From CAIWHR01 sp963734575 (lineage in GTDB: Bacteria; Pseudomonadota; Gammaproteobacteria; Burkholderiales; Casimicrobiaceae), in the NCBI GenBank assembly GCA_963734575.1, contig CAVTHT010000008.1, positions 248,001-312,000 of the forward strand: a stretch of DNA of 64,000 bases, in the 5' to 3' direction. The notes below the pieces were generated by a model. That model was not told the origin of the DNA. It searched no databases and was given only the letters and a program-made list of their open reading frames with translations. Made by a program: the position numbers and the translations under genes. Below, in pieces: positions 9,238 to 17,992 of the stretch (positions within the stretch are counted from its first letter, which is position 1; each line of letters begins with the position of its first letter).

Positions 9238-9999
9238 TCAGCGGCCGCCGCCGCCGCCGCCGCTGCCGGACCCGCCACCACCGCCGCCACCGCCGCCGCT
9301 GCGCACGCGGTCGCGCAGCAGGTTGCGCTCCAGCACGCGCAGCGCTTCGAGCTTCTGGATGGCGACGTCGGCCTTCTGCTGCTCCTCGCGCACCGCGCGG
9401 ATGCGCTCGATCACCTGCACCTGCAGCACGCCGGCCAGTTGCTTGATGGCGGGTGAGCCATTGCTGGTCTTGGCGACGTTTTCCAGCAGCTGCAGCGCGC
9501 GCTGGTCGTCCTGGGGCGAGCGGGTGAGCGTGTAGAGCATCGCAAGGCGCACGCGGTTCGCATCGCTGCGCTGCCTGGTGAGCGCCTGCGTCGCGACATT
9601 GAGCTCGCGCCGCACGTCGTCGTTCTGCAGCGAGGCGTAGCGGGCGAGGTCGCCGACGAGACCCGCCACCACCTGATCGTCGCTGGGGGGCTCGGGCACC
9701 ACGACGACCGGCGGGGGAACCGTCACCGCGGGAGCGGGAACGGGGGCGGGCGGCGTGACCGTGGGCGGCGTGGTCACCGGGGGAGCCGGCTGTGGGGCCG
9801 GTGTGGGCGCAGGCGGCGGTTCGACCGGCTCTACGGGCTCGACCGGCTCGACGGGCAGCTCGCTCGGCCGCACGATGGGCAGGGGAAACTCGACGATGCC
9901 CTCCTCGTCCTCGGGCGTCGTATCGACGTCGGGCAGCGTCGCGCACCCGGCAAAGAGGACCGCGCAAGCCAGCGCGAGCGCGGCACGCCAGCTGCTCAT
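9238..9999 (-). CDS. qseG: QseG-like outer-membrane lipoprotein with low-complexity tails
   Basis: The N-terminus MSSWRAALALACAVLFAGCA carries a lipobox with Cys near residue 19. A Val-Glu-Pro repeat (about residues 50-62) and a Pro/Thr/Val-rich linker follow. The helical domain contains DLARYASLQNDDVRRELN and a tetratricopeptide-like stretch RVRLAMLYTLTRSPQDDQRA. A coiled-coil-like region precedes a terminal tail of almost only Gly and Ser. The ATG overlaps the kinase stop codon (ATGA), so translation is coupled. In enterobacteria QseG sits between kinase and regulator and tunes kinase activity at the envelope. The same role is inferred here from position; sequence resemblance to QseG is modest. 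Confidence 0.75.
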   Translation of the reverse strand: MSSWRAALALACAVLFAGCATLPDVDTTPEDEEGIVEFPLPIVRPSELPVEPVEPVEPVEPPPAPTPAPQPAPPVTTPPTVTPPAPVPAPAVTVPPPVVVVPEPPSDDQVVAGLVGDLARYASLQNDDVRRELNVATQALTRQRSDANRVRLAMLYTLTRSPQDDQRALQLLENVAKTSNGSPAIKQLAGVLQVQVIERIRAVREEQQKADVAIQKLEALRVLERNLLRDRVRSGGGGGGGGGSGSGGGGGGR

Positions 10000-11489
10000 C
10001 GCTGCGCCACCGCGTCGACGGTTGCGACGGCAGGCATGCGCGCCGTGAGCGCAGCGCCGCCGGCGCCCTGCACCGGCAGGCGGAGCGTGAACACCGCACC
10101 GCGCTTGCCATCGCGTCGGTCGGACACGTCGATGCTGCCTTCGTGCGCCAGCGCGTATTCGCGCGCGATCGCGAGTCCCAGCCCGGAACCCTTGACGCGA
10201 CCCTCGCTCGGCGGCTTGCCCTGGTAGAAGGAATCGAAGATGCGGTCGCGGTCCGTCGCCGCCACGCCATGGCCCTCGTCCACCACGTCGAGGATCGCGC
10301 AGCCCCCATCGACGTGCAGCTTGAGCACGATCACGCCGCCGCGCGGCGAGTACTTGATGGCGTTGGAAACGAGATTGTCGATGATGGTGCGGATGCGCTC
10401 GGCGTCGCCGATGACCGACGCGGGCTCGAGCTGCGCGTCGAACGTGATCATGCGCGCGAACGCCGCGAGCTTGTGCTCGCGCGCCACGCGGCGCACGACG
10501 TCGGGCAGTGGCACCGGTCCGGATGCCTGCGGCTCCATCGCGCGCGTCTGCTGGTAGCGCAGCAGATCCTCGATGAGCTTCTGCAGCTGCAGGCAATTCT
10601 CGCGCACGATGCGCACGATGTCCTGCTGCTCGCGCGAGAGATCGCCGCCGACGCGATCGCGCAGGAGCTCCGTGCCTTCCCGCACGGCGGTGAGCGGCGT
10701 CTTGAGCTCGTGCGAGACGTGGCGCAGGAAGCGGTTCTGCTGCTCCTCGAGCTCGTGCAGGCGCGCGCGCAGCCATTCGAGGCGCTGCCCCAGGTAGCGC
10801 ATGTCCTGCGGCCCGTTGACCTCGATGGGATGCGAGAAGTCGGCCGTCCCCATCTGGCGGATCGCCTGATCGAGCTGACGGATCGGGCGGGCAATCAGCA
10901 CGGCGAAGAGGATGGCGAGCGCGAGCGCGATGCCCACCGTTGCGGCAGCGAGATACAGCCACTTCTGCCGCCCCTCGCTCGCGATGTCCTGCAGGCGCTC
11001 GATCGCGCGCTCGGTGAGGCTGTTCGTGGCGGCGAGCATGGCCTGCGCGCCATCGGCGAGACGCGAGTAGCCGTCGGCGAGTTGCAGCTGCAGGTCGGCC
11101 GAGCGTGGCGCGCCATTCAGCACCTTGTGCAGGCGGCTCTCCGAATCGGTGAGCTCGTCGAGCGCCTTCTGCTGGTCGGCAGCGAGCGGCAGCAATGCAA
11201 GCTGGCCCGCCGTCTGCCGAAACTCCTGGCGCACGCGCGCGTAGTCCTCGAGCAGCGCGTTGTCCTCGAGGATCAGGTATTGGCGCACCACGCGCTCGAG
11301 GGTGACCGCCTGCTCGAAGAGCTGGCGGCTCGCGCGCCCCGCCTCGGCCGCTTCCTGCACTGCCTGCTGCCCCTGCAGCTGCAGCCGGTCGAGCGACAGG
11401 ATCAGCTCGGCGAGCGCATACACGAGCGGCAGGCTCACGAGGAGGAAGCCCAGCAGGATGAACTTGAGGAAAGAACGCGGGTAATACAC
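9996..11489 (-). CDS. glrK: Sensor histidine kinase GlrK (QseE)-like
   Basis: A 497-residue inner-membrane kinase. Membrane helices lie near residues 8-30 and 175-198, enclosing a helical periplasmic sensor of about 145 residues. A HAMP linker (RQLDQAIRQM) and the HisKA domain with phospho-His in RHVSHELKTPLTAVREG follow. The ATPase domain has the N box IIDNLVSNAIKYSPRGG, G1 DEGHGV and G2 GSGLGLAIAREYA. The start codon is GTG with no strong ribosome site. The gene overlaps the lipoprotein gene by 4 bases and shares a short divergent region with folA. Its partner regulator is two genes downstream. Confidence 0.88.
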   Translation of the reverse strand: MYYPRSFLKFILLGFLLVSLPLVYALAELILSLDRLQLQGQQAVQEAAEAGRASRQLFEQAVTLERVVRQYLILEDNALLEDYARVRQEFRQTAGQLALLPLAADQQKALDELTDSESRLHKVLNGAPRSADLQLQLADGYSRLADGAQAMLAATNSLTERAIERLQDIASEGRQKWLYLAAATVGIALALAILFAVLIARPIRQLDQAIRQMGTADFSHPIEVNGPQDMRYLGQRLEWLRARLHELEEQQNRFLRHVSHELKTPLTAVREGTELLRDRVGGDLSREQQDIVRIVRENCLQLQKLIEDLLRYQQTRAMEPQASGPVPLPDVVRRVAREHKLAAFARMITFDAQLEPASVIGDAERIRTIIDNLVSNAIKYSPRGGVIVLKLHVDGGCAILDVVDEGHGVAATDRDRIFDSFYQGKPPSEGRVKGSGLGLAIAREYALAHEGSIDVSDRRDGKRGAVFTLRLPVQGAGGAALTARMPAVATVDAVAQR

Positions 11490-11500
11490 GGGACGGGGGC

Positions 11501-11506
11501 TATAAT
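11501..11506 (+). promoter_or_regulatory. Perfect -10 box (TATAAT) upstream of folA
   Basis: TATAAT, identical to the sigma-70 consensus, lies 36 bases before the folA ATG. It is 12 bases from the divergent kinase start, so regulation of the two may interact. No convincing -35 box is seen. Confidence 0.5.
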
Positions 11507-11542
11507 CGGCGGCGAATTATGACAGCGCCATAGCCTGCGCAG

Positions 11543-12088
11543 ATGCAAGCGCTCGAAGATACACCAGCCCCATCGATCCGGCCAAGCGGCGCGTCCACCG
11601 TCGCATTGGAGATCGTCGTCGCGATCGCTGCCAACGGCGTCATCGGTGATCGCAACGGCCTGCCCTGGCGCCTGCCCGCCGATCTGCGCCATTTTCGCAA
11701 GTTGACGACCGGACACGCCGTGCTCATGGGACGGCGCACGTGGGATTCGATAGGGCGTGCACTGCCCGAGCGGCAGAACATCGTGATCACGCGCCGCGCC
11801 GATTTCCGTCCGGAAGGCGCGGAGGTCGCGCACTCCCTCGACGCGGCGATCGCGCTCGCGCGCCTTCCCCCACCGCTCTGCTGCATCGGCGGCGGCGAGA
11901 TCTTCCGCATCGCCCTGCCGCGCGCGACGCGCATGCACGTCACCGAGATCGCCGCGGACTTCCCGGGCGATGCGTTCTTTCCCGAGTTCGACCGCAGCCT
12001 GTGGCGCGAAACGGCGCGCGAGACGCATCCTGCCGGCGCCGATGCCGCCTTCGCGTACGCGTTCGTGACGTATGATCGCGCCCGCTAG
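11543..12088 (+). CDS. folA: Dihydrofolate reductase
   Basis: Reduces dihydrofolate (the product of thymidylate synthase) to tetrahydrofolate with NADPH. Seen: EIVVAIAANGVIGDRNGLPW with the substrate-binding loop, the Asp in LPADLRHFRKLT, NADPH-binding GRRTWDSIGRALPERQNIVI and CIGGGEIFRIALP. The ATG at 11543 gives 181 residues with about 21 residues ahead of the usual family start. A TTG at 11606, immediately before EIVVAIAAN, could be the true start and would give the normal length of about 160. A perfect TATAAT upstream fits either. The frame is intact. Confidence 0.92.
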   Translation: MQALEDTPAPSIRPSGASTVALEIVVAIAANGVIGDRNGLPWRLPADLRHFRKLTTGHAVLMGRRTWDSIGRALPERQNIVITRRADFRPEGAEVAHSLDAAIALARLPPPLCCIGGGEIFRIALPRATRMHVTEIAADFPGDAFFPEFDRSLWRETARETHPAGADAAFAYAFVTYDRAR

Positions 12089-12168
12089 GCGTGGCGAAGC
12101 GATTCGCGCAAGCGCGCCCGCGTGCCGCACGCCTCGCTGATTTCCATCGCAACGTCAAAGGAGCACGC

Positions 12169-12741
12169 ATGTCCGGTGCCGCATTCCACGTACACGGCCC
12201 GCACGATCACGAGGTCGAGCACGCGGCGCACTCGCGCGATCCGTTCGCCGGGCGGATCGCCGTCATGACCGCCATCTTCGCCACGGTGGGCGCCTTGTTC
12301 GGCTACATGGCCGGCGCGACCCAGAACGAGGCCCTGCTGCACAAGAACGACGCCGCCATCCGCAAGACCGAGGCGTCGGACCAATGGAATTTCTACCAGG
12401 CGAAGAGCAGCAAGCAGAATCTGGCGGAGCTCGGTGCGACGCTCACCTCCGGCGAGCAGCAGGCGCGCTACCGGCAGGAGATCGAGCGCTACAAGCAGGA
12501 AAAGGAGGACGTGAAGAAGCAGGCCGAGAAGCTGGAGGCCGACGGACAGCGCGCACAAAGCGCCAGCGATGCCGCCATGCACGTGCATCACCGGTGGGCG
12601 CAGGCGCTGACGCTGATCCAGATCGCGATCTCGCTCGCGGCCATCACCCTGCTTACGCGCAGCCGATGGCTCAACAAGATGGCGTACGGTGCCGCCGCCT
12701 TTGCGGTCGTGCTGGGCGGCCTCGCGTTCCTGCACTTCTAG
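12169..12741 (+). CDS. DUF4337 family membrane protein
   Basis: 190 residues beginning MSGAAFHVHGPHDHEVEHAA, a His-rich N-terminus. One membrane helix follows (residues ~30-52, VMTAIFATVGALFGYMAGA), then a long charged coiled coil (QARYRQEIERYKQEKEDVKK region), and two more helices at the C-terminus. This is the DUF4337 layout; function is unknown. The ATG at 12169 was chosen because AAAGGAG lies directly upstream. An in-frame start 78 bases earlier lacks one. Likely cotranscribed with folA, though the link is probably incidental. Confidence 0.75.
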   Translation: MSGAAFHVHGPHDHEVEHAAHSRDPFAGRIAVMTAIFATVGALFGYMAGATQNEALLHKNDAAIRKTEASDQWNFYQAKSSKQNLAELGATLTSGEQQARYRQEIERYKQEKEDVKKQAEKLEADGQRAQSASDAAMHVHHRWAQALTLIQIAISLAAITLLTRSRWLNKMAYGAAAFAVVLGGLAFLHF

Positions 12742-12815
12742 CGACGCCCAGTTGTAAGGGCAAGGCGAGCCGCGAGACGTGCATCCGTGATAATGGGGCG
12801 CGCACTGCGCATCCA

Positions 12816-12902
12816 GCCGGGATGGCGGAATCGGTAGACGCAGCGGACTCAAAATCCGCCGGTGGCAACACTGTGAGGGTTCGAGTCCCTCTCCCGGCAC
12901 CA
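12816..12902 (+). tRNA. tRNA-Leu (anticodon CAA)
   Basis: The acceptor stem GCCGGGA (12816-12822) pairs with TCCCGGC (12892-12898), followed by A and an encoded CCA end. The anticodon arm GCGGA-CTCAAAA-TCCGC gives anticodon CAA at 12850-12852. A long variable arm, as expected for leucine tRNA, and a GGTTCGAGTCC T-loop are present. It reads UUG codons. The flanks show no integrase or duplicated end, so there is no sign of use as an attachment site. Confidence 0.97.
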
Positions 12903-13218
12903 GCAGGTCATCGGCGGGATCGGGCACGGTTCATGCGCGCCGTCGCCCCGCTCGCGTTGAGCTTGTCGCCCGTCTTTACAGGTATCGCCGAGCGCGCAGC
13001 GCTCGCCCATCGGCCGCAGGCAACGCAATCAACGGTCCCTGGCCTGTGGCGTACATCGTGCTTACCCATCGCCGGCGACGCTTTCTGACGACAATCCGGG
13101 TCTGGTCGCGTACCCACAACCACTGACGAAGGGGCGCGACTTGAATCTCGAGACGTTCGCGGCGCGTGTCGTCAGGACTCTGATCCGTGCACTGCACGTC
13201 GGCCGTTCCCCACGTTCC
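12903..13218. other. Intergenic stretch between tRNA-Leu and the DUF5648 gene
   Basis: About 315 bases. Short open frames on both strands lack ribosome sites or recognisable protein character. No repeat, terminator with T-tract or clear promoter was seen. Confidence 0.5.
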
Positions 13219-14467
13219 ATGGTGCGCAGCTCGGCCGGCTGATCGCGCTGCTCGGCATGCTGGTCGCCAGCCAGGCCGCCGCGCAATCGATCGTTGGCGC
13301 CTGGGTCGTGGGAGACACGACGACGGAGGGTGCTTCGGTCGTCGTCTTTCTCGGCAACGGCACCTACGCGCAGATCCAGAATGCCCTGCCTCGGAAGCGC
13401 CGCACGGTTTCGATGGCTACGAACTCGGCACCTACACCTGGGACGCCGCCACCGGCGCGTTCACGATCACGACCCTGTCGATCGCAACGGCGACACTGGT
13501 CTGTCCAACATCAGTTCGCTGCCTGGCCTGACCATTACCGTATCGGGGAACCTGGCGACATTCATGATGACCCGGCAACGCTCCCATAGGTCTGACGCGA
13601 GTGACGGGCAGCAGCCCCATCGTGGGCGCCTGGGGCTTCGTCAATCCTGCGGCGCCGGACAATTCGCTGGTTGCCGTCTTCCTGCCGAACGGCATCTACT
13701 TTCTCCTGGAAGACGGAGACTCCACGCCGGCGACAGGGGACCCCACGGGCCATGACGGCATCGAGCACGGCACCTACGCATGGAACCGCGCGACCGGGAC
13801 GTTGACGACCAGCCGGTTGCCGGCGCCCTTCGTCGACACGAATGGCGAATGGGGTCTGTCGCACACACCGGCGACCATCACGTTCACCGTTTCCGACGAC
13901 GGGCTCACGTTCACGGTTCACGAAGGCGCGGACATCTTTGCGATCCCGCGCATCGGCGGCGTCTCGCTGTCGCAGGGCGGGGCCGTGGTCGAGTATTACC
14001 ACGCGGCCTTCGATCATTACTTCATCACCGCGGCCCCCGGCGAGATCGCTGCGCTCGATGCAGGCGTGTTCGCCGGCTGGACGCGGACCGGGCGCTCGTT
14101 CGGCAACTACGCCCTCGACACGCCGGGCACGGCCAATGTGTGCCGGTTCTTCAGCACCAGCTTCGCGCCCAAGAGCTCGCACTTCTACACGCCGTCGGCG
14201 CAGGAATGCGCGCTCGTCAAGAACAATCCGGACTGGATGTACGAGGACGTCGTGTTCGCCGTGGTGCTGCCGGATGCAGCCGGCGGATGCACCGCGGGAA
14301 CGTGGCCGTTGTACCGCATGTACAACCAGGGGCAGGGCGGCGCGCCGAACCACCGGTACGCCAACAACTTCGTCGTGCGCGCCGCGATGCTCGCGAACGG
14401 CTGGGTTCCGGAGGGCGAAGGCGCGGCGGGCGTGATCGGCTGCGTGCCGTCGGCGCGGGTGCAGTAG
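13219..14467 (+). pseudogene. Secreted DUF5648 protein with duplicated N-terminal module (several frameshifts)
   Basis: Restoring one base near 13240 gives MVRSSAGLIALLGMLVASQ plus AAAQ, a textbook signal peptide starting at 13219. Two homologous modules of about 110 residues follow. Module 1 has SIVGAW, VVVFLGNGTY and GTYTWDAATGAFTITTL; module 2 (from ~13610) has PIVGAW, VAVFLPNGIY and GTYAWNRATGTLTTSRL. The C-terminal part is a DUF5648 domain (VVEYYHAAFDHYFITAAPGE, then CRFFSTSFAPKSSHFYTPSA and an NPDWMYEDVVF stretch). DUF5648 is found on secreted and surface proteins, with no enzymatic role I can name. Frames change near 13240, 13390, 13485 and 13575; the last 288 codons are clean. Given intact motifs, sequencing indels are more likely than decay. 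Confidence 0.7.
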
Positions 14468-14545
14468 CCGCGTCGAGGATGTTGCGAACGGCCGCGGTGC
14501 GCTCGGCCATGCACCGCGGCAGGAGGTCCGGCTTGCCCGCCTGAG

Positions 14546-17500
14546 GTGCGCGGCGGCGCCGCGTTGGCGCGCGCATGCAGACAAGGCGGCGCGAAAACGG
14601 TATCGTGCGAAGCCAGCGCCGGCCCGTCCCGCACCCAGCCTCGGCCCGTCGCTGCGCAGTCTGGTTCCCGGGTCCCCAAGTTGGCCGTTCGCACCCCCGC
14701 CCTTGCGAAACTGACGCGGCCCAAGGTCTACGATGCCTTGGAGCGGCCGCGCCTGTTCGCCCTCCTGGACGATGCCGCCACGCGGCCGATCGTGTGGCTC
14801 TGCGGGCCGCCCGGCGCGGGCAAATCCACGCTGGTCGCGAACTGGGTGGAAGCGCGCAAGCTGCGCTGCCTCTGGTTCCAGGTCGACGTCGCCGATGCGG
14901 ATCCCGCGACGTTCGTGCATTACATGCGCACCGGCGCCCAGCAGGTCGCGGGCAAGGCGGCGGCCGCACTGCCGCTGTTCACATCGGAGCCGCAGCAGGA
15001 CCTCGCGCGGTTCGCGCGCGGCTTCTTCCGCGACCTGTTCTCGGTGCTGCCGCAACCGTGCACGATCGTCCTCGACAACTTCCACGAGGCGCGCGCGACC
15101 TCCGACCAGCGCATCGCACTGGCGCAGGGATTCGAGGAGATTCCGGAAGGCATCTGCGTGGTCGTCGTGTCACGCGGGGAGCCGCCGCCCGAATTCGCGC
15201 GCCTCGCCGCGAGCCGGCGGATCGCGCGGATTCCCGCCGAGTCGCTCCAGTTCACGCCCGACGAAGCGCAGGCGATGCTCGCCTCCGCGGCACTCGAGCC
15301 CGGCACACTGAAAAGCATCCAGCGCCAGAGCGACGGCTGGGTCGCGGCGCTCGTGCTCCTGCGCGAGCACCTGAGCCGGCCGGGCGCCGTCCTCGATCAA
15401 TCCTTCGGCGATGGCAAGGACGCCATCTTCCAGTACTTCGCGGGGGAGATCTTCAACAGCGCGAAGCCGGCGAACCGGCGCATGCTGATGCTGACCGCGA
15501 TCCCGCCGTCGATCACGAGCGAAGAGGCGGTTGTGCTGACCGGCAGCGAGGACGCGCCGAGGTTGCTCGACTATCTCTTCCGGCGCCACCTCTTCGTCGA
15601 CCGGCGACGCGGTGCGCACACGAGCTACCACTATCACGCGCTGTTCCGGGAGTTCCTGCTCGGGGAGGCCGAGCGCCGCCTGTCGAGCGACGATCGCCGC
15701 ACGGCGAGCGCGCGCGCCGCCGAGCTGCTCGAGGCACGCGGCGAGCCGAACGAGGCGCTGACCCTCTACCGCGAAGCGCGTGACTTCGAGGCGATGCGCA
15801 AGCTCATCCGCGCCAACGCTCTCGACTGGGCGCGGCAGGGACGTGCGCAGGCATTGTCCGACTGGATCGAGGCGCTGCCGCGCGACATGCGCGACGCCGA
15901 TCCGTGGCTCGAATACTGGCTCGGCCGCGCCTGGATCTTCACCGAGCCGGAGCGCGGGCGCACGGCGCTCGAGCGGGCGTACGAGGCCTTTCGCGCGAGC
16001 GGTGACGTGCGCGGACAGGCGCTGACGCTGAATACCGTGGTGACCGGCTACTACTACGAGTGGTCCAACTTCGCGCCCATCGACCGCTGGCTGCCGGAAT
16101 TCGAGCGCCTGCTCAATGCGCCCGACGCGCCGCCGCTCGACACGGAAAGCGAGCTGCGTGCGCGCTCCGCGTATCTGATCGCGCTCCTGTTCCGGCGGCC
16201 GGACGACCCGCAGCTCGCGGTGTGTGCCGAGCGCCTCGACCCGCTGATCGATCTCGAGCGCGACGTGAATGCCCGCATCATGGCGGCGTCCACGCGGTTC
16301 AACTATCTCAACTGGATGACCAAGGGCGACTCCGCGGACGCGCTCGTCGCGCGTGTCGAGCCCTCGCTCGCGCAGCCGGACGTGACGCCGCTGATGCAGG
16401 TGTGGTGGCGCACGCACCTGTCGTTCTGGCACTACCTCAACGGCCGCTACGACACGTCCGCCGAAGTGATCGCCGCGGCGCGCGCGATCGCCGAGCGCTA
16501 CGGCCTCGAGGCGTACCTGTTCGAGATCGACCACGCCGAAGCCTCGGCGCTCATCGCCAAGGGCGACTACGAGGCCGCCAAGACGCGGATGCAGCAGATC
16601 GAGCGGCGGCTCTCGCCGTCGCGGCGCATGGACTGGGCCTACTTCCATCACCTGTATGCGAACCTGCATCAGCGCCTCGGACATGCCATGGCGGCGGTAC
16701 AGGCGGCCGAGCGCGCCGTGGCCCTCGCCCGCGACACCGGTATCCCACCCGTGCAGATGCCGCATTTCGTGGCGCGGCTCGCGCATTGCAGGATGGGCGC
16801 CGGCGATACCGCGGGGGGAATGAAGACGCTGGACGACGCCATCGCGCTCGCCAACGGAGCGGATCGCGAGACCCTCGAGTACCAGCGCGAGCTGCTGCAG
16901 GCCGCCACGGAAATCGAGAAGGGCGAGACCACCGATGCCCGCGAGCGCATCGAGCGCGTGCTCCGTGCCTACCGCGCCGCTGGACACACCGTGTTCCTGC
17001 GCAACCGCCCGGACCTTGCGGCGCGCCTCGCGAGCTTCGCGCTCGACCACGATATCGAGAGCGATTACGTGCTGATGCTCATCAGCCGCAACGGCCTGCG
17101 CGCGCCCGCCGATGCCGGGGGCAAGTGGCCGTTCCCGTTGCGCGTGCGCGCGCTCGGCGGCTTCGAGCTCGTGCGTGGCGGCGAGCCGATCCGCTTCACC
17201 GGCAAGGCGCAGCAGCGCCCGCTCGATCTCCTCAAGGCCCTGGTGGCACTCGGCGGCAGCGAGGTCGACAGCCAGCAGCTGATGGCCGCGCTGTGGCCGG
17301 ACGCCGATGGCGCGGCGGCCAAGGCATCGTTCGACACGACGCTCTTCCGCCTGCGCAAGCTGCTCGATCTCGACAATGCGCTGCTGCTCGCCGGCGGCAA
17401 GCTGTCGCTGTCGCGCGAGCTCTGCTGGACCGATGTCTGGGCGCTCGAGGCCGCGCTCGACGCGGCACGCGACGCGACCGAGCGGCCCGACGATCGCAGC

Positions 17501-17920
17501 GAAGGCGCCATCGTGCGCGTGGCGCAGCGGCTGCTGGATACGTATCGCGGCAACCTGCTCGGCACCGAAGAGCATGCGTGGGCCGCCAAGCCGCGCGATG
17601 CCCTGCGTGCACGCTTCGTTCGGTCGCTGCTTCGCGTGGGCGAGGACGTCGAGGCCCTGGGCGACTGGCCGACGGCGATCGATCTCTACCGGCGCGGCCT
17701 CGAAGCGGACAACCTCGCCGAGCCGCTCTACCGCGGGCTCATGCGTTCGCTCGCCGCGATCGGCGACCAGGCCGAGGCGCTCAATGCGTTCCGCCGCTGC
17801 CGCGAGCTCCTGTCCATCGTGCTGGGCCTCAAGCCTTCGGCGGAGACCGAGCGCCTGCAACGCGAGATCGTCGCCGGACGGATCGCCGCCCCGGCCCGGT
17901 CGCCGGCCAGCGCGGCCTGA
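14546..17920 (+). CDS. MalT-like STAND ATPase fused to a SARP/BTAD-type transcriptional regulator
   Basis: A 1124-residue signal-transduction protein. An NTPase domain has Walker A GPPGAGKSTLV near residue 88 and Walker B TIVLDNFHE near 175, followed by a winged-helix-like segment and a long helical repeat region (about 400-850) of TPR character, as in MalT. Instead of a LuxR DNA-binding end, the C-terminus has an OmpR-like fold (VRALGGFELVRGGEPIRFTG, with ALWPDADGAAAKASFDTTLF) near 865-960. A bacterial transcriptional activator domain follows (residues ~970-1110, ending near LNAFRRCRELLSIVLGLKPS). It should bind ligand and ATP, oligomerise and activate promoters. The frame opens at a GTG at 14546; a TTG at 14681, just before AVRTPALAKLTRPK, may be the real start. 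The frame is intact. Targets are unknown; the secreted DUF5648 gene next door is a candidate. Confidence 0.82.
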   Translation: MRGGAALARACRQGGAKTVSCEASAGPSRTQPRPVAAQSGSRVPKLAVRTPALAKLTRPKVYDALERPRLFALLDDAATRPIVWLCGPPGAGKSTLVANWVEARKLRCLWFQVDVADADPATFVHYMRTGAQQVAGKAAAALPLFTSEPQQDLARFARGFFRDLFSVLPQPCTIVLDNFHEARATSDQRIALAQGFEEIPEGICVVVVSRGEPPPEFARLAASRRIARIPAESLQFTPDEAQAMLASAALEPGTLKSIQRQSDGWVAALVLLREHLSRPGAVLDQSFGDGKDAIFQYFAGEIFNSAKPANRRMLMLTAIPPSITSEEAVVLTGSEDAPRLLDYLFRRHLFVDRRRGAHTSYHYHALFREFLLGEAERRLSSDDRRTASARAAELLEARGEPNEALTLYREARDFEAMRKLIRANALDWARQGRAQALSDWIEALPRDMRDADPWLEYWLGRAWIFTEPERGRTALERAYEAFRASGDVRGQALTLNTVVTGYYYEWSNFAPIDRWLPEFERLLNAPDAPPLDTESELRARSAYLIALLFRRPDDPQLAVCAERLDPLIDLERDVNARIMAASTRFNYLNWMTKGDSADALVARVEPSLAQPDVTPLMQVWWRTHLSFWHYLNGRYDTSAEVIAAARAIAERYGLEAYLFEIDHAEASALIAKGDYEAAKTRMQQIERRLSPSRRMDWAYFHHLYANLHQRLGHAMAAVQAAERAVALARDTGIPPVQMPHFVARLAHCRMGAGDTAGGMKTLDDAIALANGADRETLEYQRELLQAATEIEKGETTDARERIERVLRAYRAAGHTVFLRNRPDLAARLASFALDHDIESDYVLMLISRNGLRAPADAGGKWPFPLRVRALGGFELVRGGEPIRFTGKAQQRPLDLLKALVALGGSEVDSQQLMAALWPDADGAAAKASFDTTLFRLRKLLDLDNALLLAGGKLSLSRELCWTDVWALEAALDAARDATERPDDRSEGAIVRVAQRLLDTYRGNLLGTEEHAWAAKPRDALRARFVRSLLRVGEDVEALGDWPTAIDLYRRGLEADNLAEPLYRGLMRSLAAIGDQAEALNAFRRCRELLSIVLGLKPSAETERLQREIVAGRIAAPARSPASAA

Positions 17921-17992
17921 GCCGTCGCAGTGCCTTCCGGCGTGCAGGGCGATGGTGCCCGCGACAGCCGCGGGTCCGGGGTTAGTCCTGCG

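Noticed and set aside
12816..12902. tRNA-Leu as a mobile-element attachment site
   Set aside because: No integrase, no duplicated tRNA end and no compositional change nearby.
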